Below, one piece after another: positions 1 to 7,993 of a stretch of 64,000 nt of DNA. The notes under the pieces are model-generated. The model saw nothing but the letters and a program-made list of their open reading frames with translations, made no database searches and had not been told where the DNA came from. The stretch covers positions 124,001 through 188,000 of the forward strand of contig NZ_JAODAB010000010.1 of assembly GCF_025336485.1 (NCBI RefSeq), given 5' to 3'. Numbering within the stretch: position 1 is the stretch's first letter; each line of letters begins with the position of its first letter. The translations under genes and the position numbers were made by a program. The DNA is from Pseudomonas citri. GTDB taxonomy: Bacteria; Pseudomonadota; Gammaproteobacteria; Pseudomonadales; Pseudomonadaceae.

Positions 1-1
1 T

Positions 2-844
2 CTGAAACTGGGGACCCTGCAAATCAAAGACCCTGTGGTGAGTTCCAACGATACGCGCCTGCTACCGGCAACCTTCAAGGGCGGGTTGCTGAGCGTGCAG
101 GAAATCGATCGCTTGAAGCTGACCGCCGGCCAACTCACGCAGATCAACGTTGTCGACTCTACCGATTACCAGGACATGACCGCCAACCGCATTGGCGGTA
201 GCAGCGACAAGTTCCAGTTTGCCGGCGCGGACTATCAGTTCTTGCCCAACCTCACGGCGCAGTACCGCCATAGCCAGTTGGAGAATATCTACCGGCAGAA
301 CTACCTCGGGTTCGTCCATACCCTTGACCTGGGCGCGGGCCAGTCGCTCAAGAGCGACGTACGTTATGCACGCAGTGCCGAGGACGGCAACTTTCGTGAC
401 CTCGACAACCAGGCCTTCGGCGCGATGTTCACCTACAGCCTGGCGGGCCATGCGCTGGGCCTGGGCTATCAACGCATGAGCGGCGACGATCCGTTCCCCT
501 ACATCGGCCGCAGCGATCCGTACCTGGTGAACTTCGTGCAGATTGGCGACTTCGCCAACATCGACGAACATTCCTGGCAAGCGCGCTATGACTACAACTT
601 CGCGGCTGTCGGCGTGCCCGGCTTGACCTTCATGACCCGCTACATCTCGGGCGACAACGTACAGCGCAGCGCCCCCGGCGAAGGCCAGGAGTGGGAACGT
701 AACACCGACATCGCCTACGTGGTGCAAGACGGCACACTGAAGGGGCTGGGGTTGAAATGGCGCAACGCGACGGTGCGCTCCAATTTCGGCAATGACCTGG
801 ACGAAAATCGCCTGATTGTCAGCTACACGATGGCGCTTTGGTAA
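2..844 (+). CDS. OprD-family outer membrane porin, C-terminal part (5' end outside window)
   Basis: The frame is open from the first bases of the window, so this is the distal part of a longer gene; the first ATG/GTG inside it is not the real start. The translated text has the GTLQIKDPVVSSNDTRLLP-type segment, alternating aromatic/polar beta-strand pattern and a terminal aromatic residue (ends MALW) typical of Pseudomonas OprD-type substrate-specific channels in the outer membrane. Known members take up basic amino acids, carboxylates or aromatic acids; the substrate cannot be read from this fragment. About 280 residues are visible against roughly 420-450 for a full family member. A strong hairpin follows the stop codon. 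Confidence 0.9.
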   Translation: MKLGTLQIKDPVVSSNDTRLLPATFKGGLLSVQEIDRLKLTAGQLTQINVVDSTDYQDMTANRIGGSSDKFQFAGADYQFLPNLTAQYRHSQLENIYRQNYLGFVHTLDLGAGQSLKSDVRYARSAEDGNFRDLDNQAFGAMFTYSLAGHALGLGYQRMSGDDPFPYIGRSDPYLVNFVQIGDFANIDEHSWQARYDYNFAAVGVPGLTFMTRYISGDNVQRSAPGEGQEWERNTDIAYVVQDGTLKGLGLKWRNATVRSNFGNDLDENRLIVSYTMALW

Positions 845-863
845 ACGAGGCCTGCAACGCAGG

Positions 864-893
864 CGACCACGCTTCTCAAGAGAAGCGTGGTCG
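864..893. terminator. Bidirectional hairpin between the porin gene and luxR
   Basis: A perfect 13-bp inverted repeat (864-876 and 881-893) with a 4-nt loop lies between two convergent genes. There is no long T tract, but the length and position fit a shared terminator. Confidence 0.75.
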
Positions 894-916
894 TTGTGCT
901 GCGTAACGGTTGAATC

Positions 917-1630
917 TCAGAACAACAAGCCTGACAACGATGCCTTGACCGCCGCTTCAGTCTTGTTCGACGCACGCAGCTTGCGCATCGAGTTCACCAA
1001 ATGAAACTTCACCGTGCGTATGTCGATATTAAGAATAATTCCGATTTCAACATACGTCTTTCCTGAGGCTGTCCAGCGCAGGATTTCTTTCTCGCGGGCG
1101 GTCAGTGGTTTGTATGCATCGACGAGGTTTTTCGCGGAGAAAAAACGTGTCATGGCCTCATGCACCAGATGAGTCAGCCAGATCAGTTTGGTCTCCTTGC
1201 TTTCCATTTCCAGTACTGAAATGCGTTCGCTCGAACGAGAGACGGAGAGCAGGCCAATCGAGTTGTGTTCGCGCCGCGAAGACAGGCACCAGCCATGGTT
1301 GAGGTTGTAATGCCGTGCTTCTTCCCAGAACTCGCGTCCCGGACTTTGCTGTTGCGCAGACCAGCGCAATGGAATCGAACGGGTCAGCCCATGTTCAACG
1401 GTAGGGTCCTGGGAGAAGTAATGACTGGCGATATACTTCTTCTCCCAAGCGTCCGGATAATTGGAAAGCAAGAAGTATTGCGCGGGTGCCAGTGGCGAAT
1501 TAAGCCTTAAGCCATAAGAGCAAAATTCAAAACCCAGATTCGTCGTTACTTTAACCAGCTCGTTAAATAATTCATTCTCGCAAGTGCAGCCAGACACTAA
1601 CGCTATAAAGTCTTCACGCCAATCAATCAC
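917..1630 (-). CDS. LuxR-family acyl-homoserine-lactone-responsive regulator (PhzR/PcoR-like)
   Basis: A 237-residue protein with the two-domain LuxR layout. The N-terminal autoinducer-binding domain shows the W..Y, QDPTV (Asp-Pro), W and NHGW(G) signature residues expected in AHL-binding receptors. The C-terminal domain (from about residue 170, LTAREKEILRW...GKTYVEIG...TVKFHL) is a GerE/LuxR helix-turn-helix. It is divergent from the luxI gene at 2006, with about 375 bp between them that carries a lux-box-like palindrome. Known members bind AHL and activate the partner synthase and neighbouring operons. Here the neighbour is a ten-gene lipid-type operon, so control of that operon is the natural inference. 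The set of conserved residues argues against an AHL-blind solo receptor. Confidence 0.9.
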   Translation of the reverse strand: MIDWREDFIALVSGCTCENELFNELVKVTTNLGFEFCSYGLRLNSPLAPAQYFLLSNYPDAWEKKYIASHYFSQDPTVEHGLTRSIPLRWSAQQQSPGREFWEEARHYNLNHGWCLSSRREHNSIGLLSVSRSSERISVLEMESKETKLIWLTHLVHEAMTRFFSAKNLVDAYKPLTAREKEILRWTASGKTYVEIGIILNIDIRTVKFHLVNSMRKLRASNKTEAAVKASLSGLLF

Positions 1631-1819
1631 CGATATTACCTTCCTTGGTCAACGCTCTTTCGTCACAAGAGTGGGGACTCATCATACCGCATCGGAACGC
1701 TGCCGGGAGATGCCCGGGCTTATCCAATGGCAATCGCTTGCCAGACAAGGGCTGTAGCCAGGACCGCCCATGCGCAAGCGTCGCCGGACCTTCCGACAAT
1801 GCGATTGCATCTATGTTTC

Positions 1820-1848
1820 CTAGTACGCCAGTACTAGAAATACTGGCG
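1820..1848. promoter_or_regulatory. Overlapping palindromes, candidate lux box for the luxI operon
   Basis: Two inverted repeats overlap here. One has 7-bp arms CTAGTAC/GTACTAG around GCCA (1820-1837); the other has 8-bp arms CGCCAGTA/TACTGGCG around 7 nt (1826-1848). They lie about 160 bp upstream of the luxI start in the divergent luxR-luxI intergenic region. LuxR-type regulators bind 18-20 bp dyads of this kind; the spacing of CT and AG is not identical to the classical lux box, so the assignment is inferred. Confidence 0.5.
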
Positions 1849-2005
1849 ATAGGCGGCATTATTCTTTTGTCGTAGATACAACTCGGTACTTTTAGAAAAT
1901 ACGTTTTGGCGCCGCACTAATTTACCTGACCTGCCCATTCGGGCAGCTACTCACAAAGAGCCCGGTTTGTTGTACTGGCGGAATAATTTTCGTCAGGTGG
2001 TAGTT

Positions 2006-2590
2006 ATGCTGACCGCGGTAACAGGGACTGTTAGCGATCTTTTGCCTGGAATGGCAACCGCGCTAGCTAAATATAGGTATCAGGTATTCGTTAAAGAGTT
2101 GGGCTGGCCTCTGCTTTGTGAAAAAGGTATTGAATTAGACGCCTTTGATCGACCTGACACAGTGTACGTTCTGGCCTGTGATGATCATCAGGAGATCTTC
2201 GGTTGTGCCCGATTGATTCCCACTCATCGACCTTATCTGCTGGGGGATGTCTTCCCGCATTTGATGGGCGACAAGCCGTTGCCGTCGTCGCCGCAGATCT
2301 GGGAGCTTTCCCGGTTCGCCATCAGCAAGCCGAAAGGGCAAGTGCTGACAGCTGAGCAGGCCTGGCGCAATACGGTGAGATTGGTCAAGGAAGTGATCGA
2401 CGTCGCACGTTCTAAAGGCGCGTTTCGACTGATTGCCTTTACGGCTGTAGGCAACGAGCGTCTGTTGAAGCGGATGGGCGTCAACACCCAAAGGATTTCG
2501 GCGCCGCGGCTCATCGACAATAAAAGTGTCGTGCCTTTCTGGATCGAAATCGACGACGAAACCACCAGCGCCTTGTCTCTGGCCGCCTAG
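2006..2590 (+). CDS. LuxI-family acyl-homoserine lactone synthase
   Basis: A 194-residue protein when started at the ATG at 2006, which has AGGTGG six bases upstream; an earlier in-frame TTG at 1967 lacks a good ribosome site. The conserved LuxI residues are present: R and F in YRYQVFV, W in LGW, E-D-F-D in ELDAFD, the CARLIPTHRPYLL strand, and W-E-SRFAI near residue 100. Family members make N-acyl-homoserine lactones from S-adenosylmethionine and acyl-ACP in the cytoplasm. The sequence looks closest to PhzI/PcoI-type synthases (from memory, not a search); acyl length is not predictable here. It is the first gene before the ten-gene lipid-like operon, separated from it only by an 80-bp gap with a hairpin. 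Confidence 0.92.
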   Translation: MLTAVTGTVSDLLPGMATALAKYRYQVFVKELGWPLLCEKGIELDAFDRPDTVYVLACDDHQEIFGCARLIPTHRPYLLGDVFPHLMGDKPLPSSPQIWELSRFAISKPKGQVLTAEQAWRNTVRLVKEVIDVARSKGAFRLIAFTAVGNERLLKRMGVNTQRISAPRLIDNKSVVPFWIEIDDETTSALSLAA

Positions 2591-2639
2591 TGGCCTGTAC
2601 GGTTAATTCGAGTACTCAAATTAGCCACACAGGCCACTA
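2588..2639 (+). promoter_or_regulatory. 11-bp inverted repeat between luxI and the lipid operon
   Basis: TAGTGGCCTGT (2588-2598, starting with the luxI stop codon) is perfectly complementary to 2629-2639, with a 30-nt loop that can pair further. There is no T tract, so it may be a weak terminator/attenuator, an mRNA processing structure or an operator dyad rather than a full stop. Confidence 0.45.
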
Positions 2640-2670
2640 GTCATTGCAGCGAATCAGGATTGGGAAATCG

Positions 2671-3717
2671 ATGAGTAGAGTTTCGGGTTTGGCGGCGTGC
2701 GATTGGGATGCCCTGGCGCGCCTGGATGAACGTATTTCGGCCGTGGGACGTTCCCGGCAACAGCTTGAGCAGCGGTTCACAGCGGCCTGCACCTACTCGG
2801 CGACCGAGCACAATGTACCGGTGGCGTGGAAGGACGAAGAGGGCGAGCTCGTCGCCTTCTGCATCGTGCATTTCGACCGGCACGGCACGGTCAATGGCGT
2901 GGGCAATGCGTATTTCTCTACGCTGATAGCCCTGCCGGAGGCCGGCGTGCTGAAACAGCTGCTGTGCAGCTGTGTCGAGTACATCAACAGCACGGGATTG
3001 TTGTCCGGACCGGTGACGGAGCTGGTGGGCCCTCTACACAGTTCGTTCCTGATTGAGCGCGGTTTGCGCACGTTCGAGTCGGACTTCCATGTGTTTTCGT
3101 TGCCGTCCAACAGCCCTGAGCTAACCGACGCCTTGATCGAGGCCGGCTGCGAAAAGGCAAAGGACCTGATTGAAATTGTGTTCCAGCCCCCAGCCGAGGG
3201 CTACCAGCAGCACGACCTGGAAGAAAAGCTGACCCGGCGCTTGACGGGTATTCAGTTCCATCGTTATGGCCAGGACGAACTGGTCGCCAAGAGTCAATCG
3301 CTGGCTGACTGCTACAACCGCGCCTGGCAACGGAACTGGGGCTTCAGTCCTTCTTCCGCCGGGCAGTTTGAAGTGGCGGCTCGCAACATCAAGGACATAT
3401 CGGCACTGATTGCCGAACAGGACGGCGAAATCCTTGGTTTCACCATGTTTGCTCCGGCGATGAACGAGCAGGGGTTGTACGGCCGGGCGTTCTTTACCGG
3501 GGTAGCCCCGGAATATCAGAAAAAAGGCCTGTCGGTTGCGCTGACATTGAAACTGTCCGCCATCGCCTTGCACCAGGTGGGACGCAGCAAAATCAGCGTG
3601 TCCTGGATGCTCGAGGATAACGTCATGGTGCTTCGAACGATGCGCCACCTCACCCGCGATGGCATTTGCACCGAAAGGGCCTATCGCATTTTCAGATACA
3701 CCGCATCGGTTGAGTGA
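2671..3717 (+). CDS. GNAT-family N-acyltransferase
   Basis: About 348 residues from the ATG at 2671; an in-frame TTG at 2644 is a less likely start. The C-terminal third carries a GNAT core with the acyl-CoA-binding turn GVAPEYQKKGLSVAL and a following SVSWMLEDN strand; the N-terminal half is probably a second, degenerate GNAT-like domain. The next gene begins 8 bp after the stop, so the two are surely co-transcribed. In bacterial sphingolipid loci a GNAT-type protein acts as ceramide synthase, N-acylating the amino group made by the oxoamine synthase; given that the next gene is such a synthase, N-acylation of its product is my inference. An amino-acid or aminoglycoside acetyltransferase role is the alternative. 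Confidence 0.75.
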   Translation: MSRVSGLAACDWDALARLDERISAVGRSRQQLEQRFTAACTYSATEHNVPVAWKDEEGELVAFCIVHFDRHGTVNGVGNAYFSTLIALPEAGVLKQLLCSCVEYINSTGLLSGPVTELVGPLHSSFLIERGLRTFESDFHVFSLPSNSPELTDALIEAGCEKAKDLIEIVFQPPAEGYQQHDLEEKLTRRLTGIQFHRYGQDELVAKSQSLADCYNRAWQRNWGFSPSSAGQFEVAARNIKDISALIAEQDGEILGFTMFAPAMNEQGLYGRAFFTGVAPEYQKKGLSVALTLKLSAIALHQVGRSKISVSWMLEDNVMVLRTMRHLTRDGICTERAYRIFRYTASVE

Positions 3718-3724
3718 GAGTTTT

Positions 3725-4879
3725 ATGCGTATTGATGATGTCGCGTTCAAATCGAAAGAGTTGGGTTTCTACACGTATTTCCCGCAAGTGCGCTCGGCGT
3801 GCGGCCGGGACATGACGCTGCTGGATGGCCGGACGATGCTGAATTTTGCATCGTGCGACTATCTGGGGCTTTCCAATCACCCGCGCATGAAAGAGTCGGC
3901 CATTTCCGCCATCCAGAAGTACGGCTCGAACATTGGCGGACCAATGATTTTCAGTGGATTCACCGAGTACCACGAGCGTCTGCAGCAGCGCTACAGCGAG
4001 CTGTATACCGGGCGCACCGCGTTGATGTTCACCACCTCCTACCAGGCGAACTTCGGCGTTATTCCATTGGCGGCTGAACGCGCCGACCTGATTCTGCTGG
4101 ACAAGCTGTCCCACGTTTCCATCTGGGACGGGGTGAAGTTATCGGGCAGCCCCTTCAGGGCCTACAGTCACGCCAACGTCGAAATGTTGGAGCAATTGGT
4201 CCTGCTGAATCTGGACAAGAAAATCCTGATCGTGACCGACGGGGTGTTCTCGGCGGACGGCGATGTCGCCGATCTCGAGAAAATCACCCGCTTGAAGCAG
4301 CTCCATCCGGCGCTGGAAATCTACATCGACGACGCGCATGGCGTTGGCATGTTGGGCAACAGCGGCCAAGGGGCCTGCGAAGCGGCCGGGGTGCTCTCGG
4401 ACATCGACTACATTGTCGGCACCATGAGCAAGGCGTTCGGCTCATCGGGCGGCTTCGTGGTGTTCAAGGACGAGGAGTTCGCGGAAAAAGTCAGGTTCCG
4501 ATGCCCGACCTACAATGCTTCGCGCTCCGTTTCGCCAGGCGTTGCCTCGGCGTCCTGCACTGCGCTGGAAATCAATGCCGCGGAAGGGAGCGTGCGCCGG
4601 GCCGGACTCGCTGAACTCACTCGCTACACCCATGAGCAAATCGACGCGCTTGGTGTCGACAAGCTTTATTCGAAAACAGCGGTGATTCCGGTGGTGTTCA
4701 AGGACCCGATGGAAGCTGCACGAGTCAACGCCGGGTTGGTTGAGAAAGGGATCATGGGGTCGTTGTTCGTGCCGCCGTTCGTGCCGAAACACCAGTCCAG
4801 GATCAGGTTGTGCCTGACTTACAACCACACCCGGAGCGATGTGGACTATTGCATCGATGCGCTGCGCCAAGTCATTTGA
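3725..4879 (+). CDS. PLP-dependent alpha-oxoamine synthase (SPT/KBL/BioF/CqsA family)
   Basis: 384 residues, the usual length for the family. Visible signatures: FASCDYLGLSNHP near the N terminus, the glycine-rich GGPMIFSG loop, the cofactor-binding DDAHGVGMLG motif, and GTMSKAFGSSGG, whose lysine forms the PLP aldimine. Family members condense an acyl thioester with an amino acid with loss of CO2: BioF uses alanine, SPT serine, KBL glycine, CqsA aminobutyrate. Biotin genes are absent here, while a dedicated ACP and ketosynthases lie in the same operon, so the acyl donor is probably an acyl-ACP and the product a long-chain amino-ketone. The amino acid used cannot be told from sequence by eye. 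Confidence 0.88.
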   Translation: MRIDDVAFKSKELGFYTYFPQVRSACGRDMTLLDGRTMLNFASCDYLGLSNHPRMKESAISAIQKYGSNIGGPMIFSGFTEYHERLQQRYSELYTGRTALMFTTSYQANFGVIPLAAERADLILLDKLSHVSIWDGVKLSGSPFRAYSHANVEMLEQLVLLNLDKKILIVTDGVFSADGDVADLEKITRLKQLHPALEIYIDDAHGVGMLGNSGQGACEAAGVLSDIDYIVGTMSKAFGSSGGFVVFKDEEFAEKVRFRCPTYNASRSVSPGVASASCTALEINAAEGSVRRAGLAELTRYTHEQIDALGVDKLYSKTAVIPVVFKDPMEAARVNAGLVEKGIMGSLFVPPFVPKHQSRIRLCLTYNHTRSDVDYCIDALRQVI

Positions 4880-4895
4880 ACGGACGAAAAACGAA

Positions 4896-5633
4896 ATGAT
4901 TCAAGTGGGTTCGGCGCTGTTAAGTATCGTTCTTTTCTACTTCATGCTATGCAAGGGATTGGGGCTGCTGGTCATCAACCGAGGGGTGCGCGTCAATTAC
5001 ACGAGAAAGGTCGGGCACTTTGCGATGTTCATGCTGCCCAGTCTGTTTTTTGCGTTGTTCAATATCCAGGACACCCATGAACGGCTGCTGCTCTCGGCAC
5101 TGTCCACCGCCATCCTGTTCTTTGCCATGTGTGGCTGGTCACGCCGTCGGTCGCTGACTGCGCAACATATGTTCGCCAGTATTGACCGGCCAGAAGACGC
5201 GCCGAACACGCTGTCCTGGTTGGTGAGCCAGACGGTTGCGGGCTTGTTGGTGTTGTGGGTGACGCAATATATCTGGCTGGCCATCGGCATCCCGGTGGAA
5301 CTGCTCTACATCACGATCCTGGCGACGACGTTTGGTGATGGCCTGGCAGAGCCTGTCGGTATCAGGTTTGGAAAACATGAGTACACGACCAAAGGTTTTT
5401 TTGTCGACAAGACATTCAAAAGAACCCTTGAAGGCTCGGCCACCGTGTTTGTGATGTCGATGCTGTTTTGCGTGTTGTTCAAGGATTACTTCTCGGGGCT
5501 TCAGTTCGTACTGCTGTGCGCGCTTTTCCCTCTTGCAATGACTTTGACCGAAGCTAAGTCTCCTCACACATGGGATACGCCGTTCTTGTTCATGGTCGGC
5601 AATGCCATTGTCACCGGTGTCTATTTACTGTGA
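4896..5633 (+). CDS. Polyprenol/dolichol/phytol kinase-like integral membrane protein
   Basis: 245 residues from the ATG at 4896, with about six to seven hydrophobic segments. The signature of the dolichol/phytol kinase-CDP-diglyceride synthase superfamily is clear: TTFGDGLAEPVG.RFGKHEY followed by KRTLEGS, with an HFAMFMLPSLFF segment near the N terminus containing a conserved RKVGH. Members phosphorylate lipid alcohols with CTP or make CDP-lipids at the inner membrane. In this operon the natural target would be the long-chain product of the oxoamine synthase/reductase pair, but that is inference. Confidence 0.75.
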   Translation: MIQVGSALLSIVLFYFMLCKGLGLLVINRGVRVNYTRKVGHFAMFMLPSLFFALFNIQDTHERLLLSALSTAILFFAMCGWSRRRSLTAQHMFASIDRPEDAPNTLSWLVSQTVAGLLVLWVTQYIWLAIGIPVELLYITILATTFGDGLAEPVGIRFGKHEYTTKGFFVDKTFKRTLEGSATVFVMSMLFCVLFKDYFSGLQFVLLCALFPLAMTLTEAKSPHTWDTPFLFMVGNAIVTGVYLL

Positions 5634-6211
5634 TTTATTTGATACGCCACGCCACCCCCCTGGTTGACTACGGACGCTGCGGTGCTGTCTCGGCCAAGGT
5701 GCTGCTGGATGAGTACAACCAGACTTCGTCGATCGACGAGGCCGAAATTGCCGAGTTCCTGAGCCGTGCGGAGTTGTCCGGGCCGCTGATGACGCCAGGG
5801 CTGAATATCATTTCATCGCCGATCAATCGAGCCTATGCAACAGCCTGCCGGCTGTTCGATGCCGGACGTATCCGGCAAGACAACCGATTGAAGGAATTCG
5901 ACCTGCGGCTGGGTCGCGTGCCTTTGTTGAAGATGGGCTTGAGGCAATGGTTCGCCTTGCATCGTGTGCTTTGGCTGATGGGTATTTCGTTGGGGGCGGC
6001 ATCCCGAAGATCGGAACACCTGCGTGCCGTGGGGGTGGCCGATGAGCTTTATACCGCGTGCACTACGACCGGGGAGACCACGGTCGTGGTCTCCCACGGC
6101 ATGTTCCTGAGGACTGTGCGCAAGACGTTGCAAAAACAGGGCATGCAGTTCCGTACGGTGTATCGCTCGGGGTGTTTTACGGTTGAGGCTTTAGCGCCAG
6201 GAAAGGGATGA
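5630..6211 (+). CDS. Histidine phosphatase family protein
   Basis: The GTG at 5630 overlaps the upstream stop codon (GTGA), implying translational coupling, and gives VIYLIRHATP at the very N terminus, which is where the catalytic RHA(T) motif normally sits; about 193 residues. A second motif VVSHGMFLR (VSHG) supplies the other active-site histidine. Branch members dephosphorylate sugars, cofactors or small phosphorylated metabolites through a phosphohistidine. Placement directly after a lipid-kinase-like gene suggests it acts on the same phosphorylated intermediate, but it could also be a general house-cleaning phosphatase. Confidence 0.8.
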   Translation: MIYLIRHATPLVDYGRCGAVSAKVLLDEYNQTSSIDEAEIAEFLSRAELSGPLMTPGLNIISSPINRAYATACRLFDAGRIRQDNRLKEFDLRLGRVPLLKMGLRQWFALHRVLWLMGISLGAASRRSEHLRAVGVADELYTACTTTGETTVVVSHGMFLRTVRKTLQKQGMQFRTVYRSGCFTVEALAPGKG

Positions 6212-6218
6212 CTGACAG

Positions 6219-7124
6219 GTGAAGAAGGTACTGCTTTTAGGCGCCAGTGGTTTCATAGGGCAGGGTGTCTACGAAACCCTCAGGCAGGAACAAGACCTGC
6301 GGGTTACCCGTCACTCGCGTTCGCCAAAGGCGGGTTTTGCGGTGTGCGAGGTCGGTTCGAGGGCGTTTATCGAACTGGTCAAAGACCACGATTTCATTGT
6401 CAATTGCACGGGCATAGGCCTCAGTCGCCTGGGGACGAGCAGCGCCAATAACGAGACACTGACCCAACAGATAATGGCGTCCATCCGCGTCGGCGCGCTC
6501 GATAAGAAAAACCTGTTCCATCTGAGCAGCGTCAAGGCCTATAACCCGGAGAAAAGGCAGGACGCGTACGCGGACGACAAATGGGCGGCCGAGCAGGTTA
6601 TTCGTGCCAATGACCACAAAGTGCAGGGCGTTATCCTACGGGTGCCGACGGTACTGGGCCGCCACGATAAAAACCTGCTGCCGATGATTTCGATGTGCAA
6701 ATTGAAGTTATTGCCATTGGTCAGCAGCGAACTTCCAGCCTTGCACGTCATTGGCGTGGAGAGCATTGCCCGATCCATCCTCCAATGGCTCTCACGTCCT
6801 CCTGAGCGGATCTTGCAGACCTGCTATCTGCTGAGCGACGACACGGTTACCTATAACGATCTGGTCGACGAGGTGTACCGCCGGCTCCAGGGCGCCGAAG
6901 GCCGGGCGAGGTTACGCACGGTAAGAGTGCGCACACTGTTCAGGATCTACAAGGTGCTGTCTTTCGTCGATGCCTTCAGGCGCCAGCGCAAGTTGTTTCC
7001 CTGGGCGCGCTTCAATGACTTGTTCGTATACCCCTGGCGGGTCGAAAAGGATGTCAGGGTGATCATGACCCGTTCAACGTTATCGGTATTGGTGGGGGCT
7101 TATTTTGAAAACGTTCAGGATTGA
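6219..7124 (+). CDS. NAD(P)-dependent epimerase/dehydratase-type oxidoreductase (extended/atypical SDR)
   Basis: 301 residues beginning at a GTG 7 bp after the previous stop. The N terminus has the Rossmann motif LLGASGFIGQG of NAD(P)-binding epimerase/reductase proteins. The usual catalytic YxxxK appears displaced: Y-A-D-D-K (DAYADDKWAAE) fits. In characterised bacterial ceramide pathways an epimerase-like protein (CerR) reduces the keto group made by serine palmitoyltransferase; this gene stands in the matching genomic position, so keto-lipid reduction is a reasonable inference. A sugar-nucleotide epimerase is less likely because no glycosyl genes are nearby. Confidence 0.8.
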   Translation: MKKVLLLGASGFIGQGVYETLRQEQDLRVTRHSRSPKAGFAVCEVGSRAFIELVKDHDFIVNCTGIGLSRLGTSSANNETLTQQIMASIRVGALDKKNLFHLSSVKAYNPEKRQDAYADDKWAAEQVIRANDHKVQGVILRVPTVLGRHDKNLLPMISMCKLKLLPLVSSELPALHVIGVESIARSILQWLSRPPERILQTCYLLSDDTVTYNDLVDEVYRRLQGAEGRARLRTVRVRTLFRIYKVLSFVDAFRRQRKLFPWARFNDLFVYPWRVEKDVRVIMTRSTLSVLVGAYFENVQD

Positions 7125-7719
7125 TGTCGCCGCCAGTTTACTGGTGCCGGTCGCATGCGCTTCCTGGGTGCTGTATGCCTGCACGGGGTTTGCGTTGTTC
7201 CAGTCAGTCGTCATGGCCGCCATCCTGCTCGCCGCGGAGTTTTATTTCCTGCGCGAAACCGACAGCGGCAGCCAATTCGACAAAGGCCTGAAAAGTGGCT
7301 TCATGGTGTCGTGCGCCATCGCGATCGTCATGCTGCTCCAGTTACTGACGCGCAGCGATGCGATGCTGCAACTGGCCGGATCGCTGCTGATCCTTTGCGG
7401 CATCGGCCTTCGAGCCCATGGAAAGATCATATTGGGACGGCACTTTTCCCATTCGCTGCGGGTGCTGGATGACCATGAATTGATCCGCGCGGGCGCCTTC
7501 CGCTACATCCGCCACCCGGCCTATTTCGGCACGCTGCTCATTGTGACCGGATTCAGTTTGTACGCCAGCGTATACGCGGCGGCGATCATCTTCGCCGTTG
7601 CACTGGCATTGATTCTTAAACGGGTCGACGGCGAAGAAAAAATGTTGGTCGGTTTTTTTGGCGAATCCTACGTTCGTTATCAGGCCGACAGTTTCAAGGT
7701 CATTCCTTTCATTATTTGA
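7105..7719 (+). CDS. Isoprenylcysteine carboxyl methyltransferase (ICMT)-like membrane protein
   Basis: 204 residues, starting at a TTG that overlaps the previous gene by 20 bp; a purine-rich GGTGGGGG precedes it. Five or so membrane segments, then the ICMT/NnrU/PEMT-type signature RYIRHPAYFG...GFSL and a terminal EEKMLVGFFGESYVRYQ, which in the family bind S-adenosylmethionine and substrate. Bacterial relatives methylate lipids or membrane-linked small molecules. In this operon it probably O- or N-methylates the lipid product; no isoprenylated peptide gene is visible. Confidence 0.78.
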   Translation: MKTFRIDVAASLLVPVACASWVLYACTGFALFQSVVMAAILLAAEFYFLRETDSGSQFDKGLKSGFMVSCAIAIVMLLQLLTRSDAMLQLAGSLLILCGIGLRAHGKIILGRHFSHSLRVLDDHELIRAGAFRYIRHPAYFGTLLIVTGFSLYASVYAAAIIFAVALALILKRVDGEEKMLVGFFGESYVRYQADSFKVIPFII

Positions 7720-7741
7720 TTGCGTCATTCCAGGAGGTCTC

Positions 7742-7993
7742 ATGACTCACGTTCACGAAGCAAAAATCAAGGAAATCGTTTCCCAGGTCTTGGGAGTCAA
7801 CGCCGAGGAAATCCAGAACCACAAGGACTTCATCGAAGCCTATGGCGCCGACTCGATGTCGGGGATAGAAATCCTCGCCGGCATCGAAGGTGCGTTCCAG
7901 GTGCGGGTCGATGAAGCCTACATCCCCAGGATCACCAGTGTGGAATCGATACTCTCGTTTATCGACAAGACCCTTGAGGCTGAGTGTGCATGA
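7742..7993 (+). CDS. Acyl carrier protein
   Basis: 83 residues with a strong AGGAGGT ribosome site five bases upstream of the ATG at 7742. The phosphopantetheine attachment site is GADSMSGIE (Ser within DSM), preceded by an acidic helix, and the domain ends with the usual short helix IDKTL. The variant DSM matches dedicated ACPs rather than the housekeeping DSLD(T) type. It overlaps the downstream ketosynthase start (ATGA), so ACP and ketosynthase are translationally coupled and probably work as a pair carrying the growing acyl chain for the oxoamine synthase. Confidence 0.9.
   Translation: MTHVHEAKIKEIVSQVLGVNAEEIQNHKDFIEAYGADSMSGIEILAGIEGAFQVRVDEAYIPRITSVESILSFIDKTLEAECA

Noticed and set aside
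62..727. Minus-strand frame opposite the porin
   Set aside because: Antisense shadow of the OprD coding sequence with no domain of its own.
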